From Alphaproteobacteria bacterium (GTDB lineage: Bacteria > Pseudomonadota > Alphaproteobacteria > Micavibrionales > Micavibrionaceae), in NCBI GenBank assembly GCA_021776015.1, contig JAJFGT010000194.1:1-9553 (forward strand): a DNA stretch of 9,553 bases, written 5' to 3'. The notes beneath the pieces are model-generated. The model was not told where the DNA came from and searched no databases. It saw only the letters and a program-made list of their open reading frames with translations. The position numbers and the translations under genes were made by a program. Position 1 is the stretch's first letter, and every line of letters begins with the position of its first letter. Shown one piece after another: positions 5,289-9,553 of the stretch.

Positions 5289-6800
5289 ATGAGCTCCTCT
5301 CCATCTATGAAAGACATTGTCTCCCTTTGCAAACGAAGAGGGTTTATTTTTCAAGCCTCTGAAATCTATGGTGGTGTTAATGGATTTTGGGATTACGGCC
5401 CTCTTGGAGTTGAACTTAAAAATAATATCCGTGACCTATGGTGGAAAACAATGGTTATCACCCCCCCTATTGGTCCCGATGGTAAACCGCTTCAAATTGT
5501 TGGCCTTGATACGGCTATTATTCAAAACCCCCAGCTTTGGAAAGCATCTGGCCATATTGATGGATTTTCTGATCCCATGCTGGATTGTCGAGAAACTAAG
5601 CTTCGCTATCGTGAAGATAAGTTAATTGCATTAAAGCCAAAAGACAGTCAAGGACATGGATTTGTCTTTCATGAAGATGCTGAACAGCCTGATATTGAAA
5701 GTCGTTTAAAAAAATTAGCAAAAGGGAAATCCTTTATTGATTTTGAGACAGTTCCTTTACCAAATATTGATTATTCTGAATACTCAAACTTGGTAGGACC
5801 CGATACAAAAACCGCAGGAACTCTTACAGAACCAAAAGAGTTCAATTTGATGCTACACACCTATTTAGGCGCTGCCTCTGGATTAGAAAACAAAGCCTAC
5901 TTACGCCCAGAAACATGTGGCTCTATATTTACTAATTTTAAAAATGTAGTGGATACATCACGAGTGCGGATTCCCTTTGGAATTGCACAAATTGGGAAAA
6001 GCTTCCGAAATGAAGTTACACCACGAAACTTTATCTTCCGTAGCCGTGAATTCGAACAAATGGAAATGCAATTCTTCTGTGATCCCAAAGATGATATTAA
6101 AAACTGGTTTGATTTTTGGAAAGAAACCCGTAAAAAATGGTGGCTCAATATAGGTCTCTCTGAAAATAAACTTCATTTCCATGCACACTCTGAAGAAGAC
6201 CTTGCTCATTATGCTAAAAATGGAGTAGGTGCGTTTGATATTGAATATCAATATCCTTTCATTGCCCCCAACTTTGATGAATTAGAAGGCATTCATGACC
6301 GATCACAGTTCGACTTGACACAGCATGAGAGCCTTTCAGGCAAAAAAATGCAATACCAAGATTTACAGACAAATGAATGGTTTACTCCTTATGTATTGGA
6401 AACAGCAGCTGGCTTGACACGTGGTGTATTAGCCATTCTATGTGAAGCTTATACTGTGGATGAAACACGCCCAAGTGGAATGTATATGAATTTTCATCCC
6501 TCTGTAGCTCCCAAAAAGGCTGCAATCCTACCCCTTGTTGCCAAAGACGGACAGCCAGAAGTCGCACAAAAGCTTTATATGTCCATGCGAGAACATATGA
6601 ATGTTGATTTGGATATCAAACAAAATATTGGAAAACGGTATGCCCGTCAGGATGAAATTGGAACGCCTTTCTGTGTAACTATTGATCCAAAAACCTTAGA
6701 AGATCAAACAGTTACAATTCGTGAACGTAATACAATGGCACAAGAAAGAATACATCTTGATAAGGTGCTTGAATATATACAGCAAAAGATTGCCTCATAG
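5289..6800 (+). CDS. glyQS: Glycyl-tRNA synthetase, single-chain alpha2 type
   Basis: This class II aminoacyl-tRNA synthetase charges tRNA-Gly. At 503 residues it is the homodimeric form related to the Thermus, Gram-positive and eukaryotic enzymes, not the GlyQ/GlyS heterotetramer. The N-terminus has CKRRGFIFQASEIYGG (14-29) and WDYGPLGVELKNN (34-46). The catalytic core has YLRPETCG (204-211), class II motif 2 FRNE (239-242) with the following SREFEQMEMQFF, and motif 3 in TAAGLTRGVLAIL (372-384). The C-terminal anticodon-binding domain runs from about 410, with AAILPLV, IGKRYARQDEIGTPFCV (447-463) and TIRERNTMAQERI. The usual PETAQG after motif 1 reads PETCGS here. AAAGAAAG provides the ribosome site. 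Its place after DUF2155 is occupied by aat in many alphaproteobacteria (from memory). Confidence 0.95.
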   Translation: MSSSPSMKDIVSLCKRRGFIFQASEIYGGVNGFWDYGPLGVELKNNIRDLWWKTMVITPPIGPDGKPLQIVGLDTAIIQNPQLWKASGHIDGFSDPMLDCRETKLRYREDKLIALKPKDSQGHGFVFHEDAEQPDIESRLKKLAKGKSFIDFETVPLPNIDYSEYSNLVGPDTKTAGTLTEPKEFNLMLHTYLGAASGLENKAYLRPETCGSIFTNFKNVVDTSRVRIPFGIAQIGKSFRNEVTPRNFIFRSREFEQMEMQFFCDPKDDIKNWFDFWKETRKKWWLNIGLSENKLHFHAHSEEDLAHYAKNGVGAFDIEYQYPFIAPNFDELEGIHDRSQFDLTQHESLSGKKMQYQDLQTNEWFTPYVLETAAGLTRGVLAILCEAYTVDETRPSGMYMNFHPSVAPKKAAILPLVAKDGQPEVAQKLYMSMREHMNVDLDIKQNIGKRYARQDEIGTPFCVTIDPKTLEDQTVTIRERNTMAQERIHLDKVLEYIQQKIAS

Positions 6801-6854
6801 AGATCAAAACAATATAGAATCATTTTTTAACCCTTTTTAATATGGTTCTTAGAA

Positions 6855-6863
6855 TGCTATGAT
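6855..6863 (+). promoter_or_regulatory. Extended -10 element placed for a leaderless fliR transcript
   Basis: TGC-TATGAT is an extended -10 (TGn plus TATGAT at 6858-6863). Its last base is seven positions before the A of the fliR ATG at 6870, so the predicted transcription start is the start codon itself. No Shine-Dalgarno-like sequence lies between 6840 and 6869, and no good -35 is visible, which an extended -10 can tolerate. Confidence 0.5.
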
Positions 6864-6869
6864 CGCGCT

Positions 6870-7640
6870 ATGGACGCACTCACGACATTTGTTGAAACTG
6901 GTGTATTTGCTTTTATGCTTGCCTTTACAAGGGTCGGCACAGCTCTATTTTTAATGCCTGGTATTGGTGACACATATACACCTTTAAGAGTTCGACTCTA
7001 TATGGCATTGGGACTTACATTTATCTTAACACCCCTTGTTATTGGCTATTTACCAGAAGGCGTTCCTCCAACTTTTAAAATGCTTGGTTTAATTTTCTCT
7101 GAATTTGTTATTGGCGCTTTTATTGGAATTTTTTCACGCATTTTAATGATGGCACTCGATACAGCAGGAATGATGATTTCTATGCAAGCTGGTCTGGCCA
7201 ATGCCCAGCTTTTTAACCCAGCTTTTGCATCTCAAGGATCTATTTTTGGAGCATTTCTACTTATTTCTGGAATGATGCTTATTTTTGTTACAGATCTTCA
7301 CCATCTCTTTCTCTTGGGAATTATGAACAGCTATGAAGGCTTTCCTATTGGCGAGATTCCAGACAAGGGTGGTATGGCACAACTTATTTCTCGAGCGGTC
7401 GCTGTTTCTTTTGCAACTGGCATTAGTATATCTGCTCCCTTTATTGTTGTTACAACAGTCCTTTATATTGGGATGGGTGTGTTGGCGCGATTGATGCCTC
7501 AAATTCAAGTCTTTATGCTGGCTATTCCTGCTCAGATTATGATCGCCTTTCTTATCATGCTTCTTACCGTCTCAACGGGTTTAATGTTTTGGCTTTCCTT
7601 TTATGAAGAAGGTCTTCATTTCTTTTTTGCTGGGCAGTAG
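6870..7640 (+). CDS. fliR: Flagellar export gate protein FliR
   Basis: This integral inner-membrane protein forms, with FliP and FliQ, the export gate of the flagellar type III secretion apparatus. It has 256 residues, the normal length, and about six hydrophobic segments (near 12-32, 42-60, 70-97, 122-142, 173-200 and 212-240). Recognisable stretches are FTRVGTALFLMPGIGD (19-34), the loop GLANAQLFNPAF (108-119) and GMGVLARLMPQIQVFMLAIP (201-220), a strongly conserved FliR region. No flagellin, basal-body or chemotaxis genes are present, but flhB follows after 34 bp, in the fliR-flhB order usual for flagellar loci. fliQ, fliP and flhA are not adjacent. Flagellar rather than virulence (SctT) type is inferred from overall similarity to flagellar FliR. 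The message may be leaderless. Confidence 0.94.
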   Translation: MDALTTFVETGVFAFMLAFTRVGTALFLMPGIGDTYTPLRVRLYMALGLTFILTPLVIGYLPEGVPPTFKMLGLIFSEFVIGAFIGIFSRILMMALDTAGMMISMQAGLANAQLFNPAFASQGSIFGAFLLISGMMLIFVTDLHHLFLLGIMNSYEGFPIGEIPDKGGMAQLISRAVAVSFATGISISAPFIVVTTVLYIGMGVLARLMPQIQVFMLAIPAQIMIAFLIMLLTVSTGLMFWLSFYEEGLHFFFAGQ

Positions 7641-7674
7641 GGTACAATCAGAGTAGAGAGAATAAAAAAATACG

Positions 7675-8742
7675 ATGGCTGACGAACCAGACGAAACTGA
7701 AAAAACCGAAGAACCCACACCCAAAAAACTTGAAGATAGTCGCAAGAAGGGACAGGTTGCCCTCAGTCGTGAAGTTAATAATTGGATTATGCTGCTGGCT
7801 GCAACAATTATGGTGGGTGTCTTGATCGGGCCTGTTTTCCTCAAACTCTTTGATCATCTAAAAACATATTTGGAACTCGCACATACTCTCCCTTCTCTTC
7901 CTGGAGGATTTGGAGTTATACTGGGAGAGAGCTTCTGGCAAGTTCTATCAATTCTTACACTTCCTTTTCTTGTCTTACTTTTTGCAGCTTTTATTGGTCC
8001 ATTTATTCAGGTTGGTCCTCTTTTTGCTTTAGAATCTATAAAACCAGACCTCTCTAAGATTTCTATTATTAAAGGATTTACTCGGTTATTTTCTGGAAAG
8101 TCTTTAATGGAATTTGCCAAAGGAATTTTGAAAATTGGTGCTATTACTGTGGTTGGATTTATCCTTATAAAGCCTTACTTAAATGGAATAGAACATACAA
8201 TTACTCTTCCATGGCCAGATCTCCTCTTAGAAATGAAGGGATTAGTTCTACGTATGATGGCAGGAATTTTGATTGTCCTTTTAATCGTAGCAATGATTGA
8301 TTTGGTTTATCAACGGTACGACCATTACAAAAAAATGAAAATGACACAACAAGAGGTCAAGGATGAGTTTAGACAAAGCGAGGGAGATCCTATGGTCAAA
8401 GCTAAACTCCGTCAATTGCGTATGGAAAAAGCACGGCAACGTATGATGCAAGCTGTTCCCGATGCAGATGTTATCATCACAAACCCGACACACTTCTCTA
8501 TAGCTTTAAAATACGATAGTAACGTGAGTCCTGCTCCAATTGTGATTGCAAAAGGAGTTGAGGAAGTTGCCCTGCGGATTAGGGAAGTTGCCAAAGAACA
8601 TGATATCATTCTTTATGAAGACCGTGCCCTCGCACGGACATTATACGACACCGTTGAAATCGATGAACCTATTCCGACAGAACTCTACAAGGCTGTAGCT
8701 GAGATTATATCCTACGTCTTCAAGAAAAAAGGGAAGTTATAA
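7675..8742 (+). CDS. flhB: Flagellar export switch protein FlhB
   Basis: This membrane protein of the flagellar type III export apparatus switches secretion from rod/hook to filament substrates through self-cleavage of its cytoplasmic domain. Length is 355 residues, normal for the family. The N-terminus has the conserved EKTEEPTPKKLEDSRKKGQV pattern (9-28). Four hydrophobic segments lie near 37-57, 88-112, 148-168 and 190-212. The linker KMTQQEVKDEFRQSEGDP (222-239) precedes the autocleavage site NPTH (270-273), where cleavage falls between Asn270 and Pro271. The downstream cytoplasmic segment has ALKYD, APIVIAKG, and EDRALARTLYDTVEIDEPIP (315-334). A purine-rich AGAGAGAA lies about 12 bases upstream of the start. 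It is cotranscribed with fliR and ends 8 bp before the convergent recA stop. Confidence 0.96.
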   Translation: MADEPDETEKTEEPTPKKLEDSRKKGQVALSREVNNWIMLLAATIMVGVLIGPVFLKLFDHLKTYLELAHTLPSLPGGFGVILGESFWQVLSILTLPFLVLLFAAFIGPFIQVGPLFALESIKPDLSKISIIKGFTRLFSGKSLMEFAKGILKIGAITVVGFILIKPYLNGIEHTITLPWPDLLLEMKGLVLRMMAGILIVLLIVAMIDLVYQRYDHYKKMKMTQQEVKDEFRQSEGDPMVKAKLRQLRMEKARQRMMQAVPDADVIITNPTHFSIALKYDSNVSPAPIVIAKGVEEVALRIREVAKEHDIILYEDRALARTLYDTVEIDEPIPTELYKAVAEIISYVFKKKGKL

Positions 8743-8750
8743 AATAACAA

Positions 8751-9553
8751 CTACCCTGCTTTTTTACCTTTTGGGGCATCAGGAGAATCATTTGCAACCC
8801 CCTTCGTCTCTATTACCGTTCCAAGTAACATCGCCTTAGAGACAAGACCTGCATTTTCACGAATCTGTGCTTCCAACTTAGCCATTTTTTCAGGGTTATC
8901 TAGAAGATATTGCTTTGAATTCTCCCGTCCTTGCCCCATACGCTCTCCATCATAAGAAAACCATGCACCAGCTTTTTCTACAAAATTACCCTGTACTCCA
9001 AGATCAAGCATTTCTCCTGTCTTAGAAATACCTTTACCATACATAATATCAAATTCAACTTGGCGAAACGGAGGCGCCATTTTATTTTTTACGACTTTTA
9101 CACGTGTTTGGTTTCCAACAACTTCATCCTTGTCTTTGATTTGACCAATACGACGAATATCCATACGAACAGATGAATAAAATTTAAGGGCATTCCCTCC
9201 TGTTGTTGTCTCTGGAGATCCAAACATTACACCAATCTTCATACGAATTTGATTAATAAAGATAACAACTGTACGAGATTTCGAAATAGATCCTGTAAGC
9301 TTGCGAAGAGCTTGGGACATCAAACGAGCCTGTAAACCCACATGGTGATCTCCCATTTCTCCTTCAAGCTCAGCTCTAGGAACAAGCGCTGCTACAGAAT
9401 CAACAACAAGCACGTCTAGCGCCCCAGAACGCACCAATGTATCTGCAATTTCAAGAGCTTGCTCGCCTGCATCTGGTTGTGAAATTAATAAATTATCAAC
9501 ATCCACGCCTAACTTTCCGGCATATGATGGGTCAAGAGCATGCTCTGCATCGA
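8751..9553 (-). CDS. recA: RecA recombinase, N-terminal third outside window
   Basis: This is the ATP-dependent strand-exchange protein and the co-protease that triggers LexA cleavage. The frame is open from the window edge; the first whole codon (9551-9549) begins DAEHALDP, equivalent to E. coli residue 94 onward, so about 93 residues including the Walker A loop are missing. Present are Walker B ([11 protein letters not shown]), loop L1 ([18 protein letters not shown]), the [13 protein letters not shown] strand, loop L2 ([16 protein letters not shown]), the [11 protein letters not shown] core and the C-terminal domain ([17 protein letters not shown]). The C-terminal tail ends [12 protein letters not shown] and is basic, without the acidic tail of E. 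coli RecA. A GTG at 9506 is internal (Val of KLGVDV), not a start. The promoter and any SOS box lie outside the window. Confidence 0.98.
   Translation of the reverse strand, partial: DAEHALDPSYAGKLGVDVDNLLISQPDAGEQALEIADTLVRSGALDVLVVDSVAALVPRAELEGEMGDHHVGLQARLMSQALRKLTGSISKSRTVVIFINQIRMKIGVMFGSPETTTGGNALKFYSSVRMDIRRIGQIKDKDEVVGNQTRVKVVKNKMAPPFRQVEFDIMYGKGISKTGEMLDLGVQGNFVEKAGAWFSYDGERMGQGRENSKQYLLDNPEKMAKLEAQIRENAGLVSKAMLLGTVIETKGVANDSPDAPKGKKAG

Noticed and set aside
6801..6869. Possible terminator between the GlyRS gene and fliR
   Set aside because: T-runs are present (around 6823-6828 and 6834-6838), but no GC-rich stem precedes them; only a 4-bp AACC/GGTT pairing is visible.
6870..8742. 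Virulence-type type III secretion components (SctT/SctU)
   Set aside because: The fliR-flhB order and sequence match flagellar proteins, and no injectisome genes are nearby.
8743..8750. Bidirectional terminator between flhB and recA
   Set aside because: Only 8 bp separate the stops and I see no stem in or around them.
8751..9506. A short recA starting at 9506
   Set aside because: The codon is an internal GTG in KLGVDV, and the frame continues upstream with the conserved DAEHALDP to the window edge.
1..9553. CRISPR array, tRNA or rRNA gene, insertion sequence or prophage
   Set aside because: I saw no regularly spaced repeats, cloverleaf or T-psi-C sequence, transposase, integrase or phage gene; nearly all of the window is accounted for by housekeeping genes.

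Overview
The window is AT-rich bacterial DNA, densely packed with ordinary-looking genes, and almost certainly from an alphaproteobacterium. The grounds are a prokaryotic NDUFA12-type complex I accessory subunit next to mlaD and a DUF2155 protein (an arrangement I recall from alphaproteobacterial genomes), a LexA whose promoter carries the alphaproteobacterial SOS box GTTC-N7-GTTC, and alphaproteobacterial-looking FliR, FlhB and RecA. The AT bias and the reduced gene neighbourhoods would fit a slow-growing or host-associated lineage such as the Holosporales or Paracaedibacter group, but that placement is only inference.

Layout. Positions 1-691 hold lexA on the minus strand, missing about its last nine codons, and 692-962 hold its promoter and SOS operator. 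A divergently oriented membrane protein with the duplicated sequence signature of PiT-type phosphate permeases follows (963-1925). Convergent with it is a two-gene minus-strand unit, trpB followed with no gap by a GyrI-like ligand-binding protein (3649 to 1922). A 45-bp divergent promoter region separates trpB from the plus-strand run ndufa12-like, mlaD, DUF2155 (3695-5191), which is followed by a single-chain glycyl-tRNA synthetase (5289-6800) and the flagellar export genes fliR and flhB (6870-8742). The minus-strand recA closes the window (8751-9553), missing its N-terminal third.

How the genes relate. RecA and LexA are the sensor-activator and repressor of the SOS response and happen to sit at the two ends. 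The central run joins envelope lipid trafficking (MlaD), an envelope protein of unknown function (DUF2155) and respiratory complex I assembly. FliR and FlhB belong to the flagellar type III export gate, so the organism or its recent ancestor was motile.

I found no CRISPR array, tRNA, insertion sequence, prophage or convincing intrinsic terminator, and no clear undescribed multi-gene system. The points most worth a second look are the isolated trpB fused in tandem to a GyrI-like gene without trpA, the alpha2-type GlyRS in a group that usually has the two-subunit enzyme, the -10 elements placed exactly for leaderless transcripts of fliR and trpB, and the PiT-like protein of unknown substrate.
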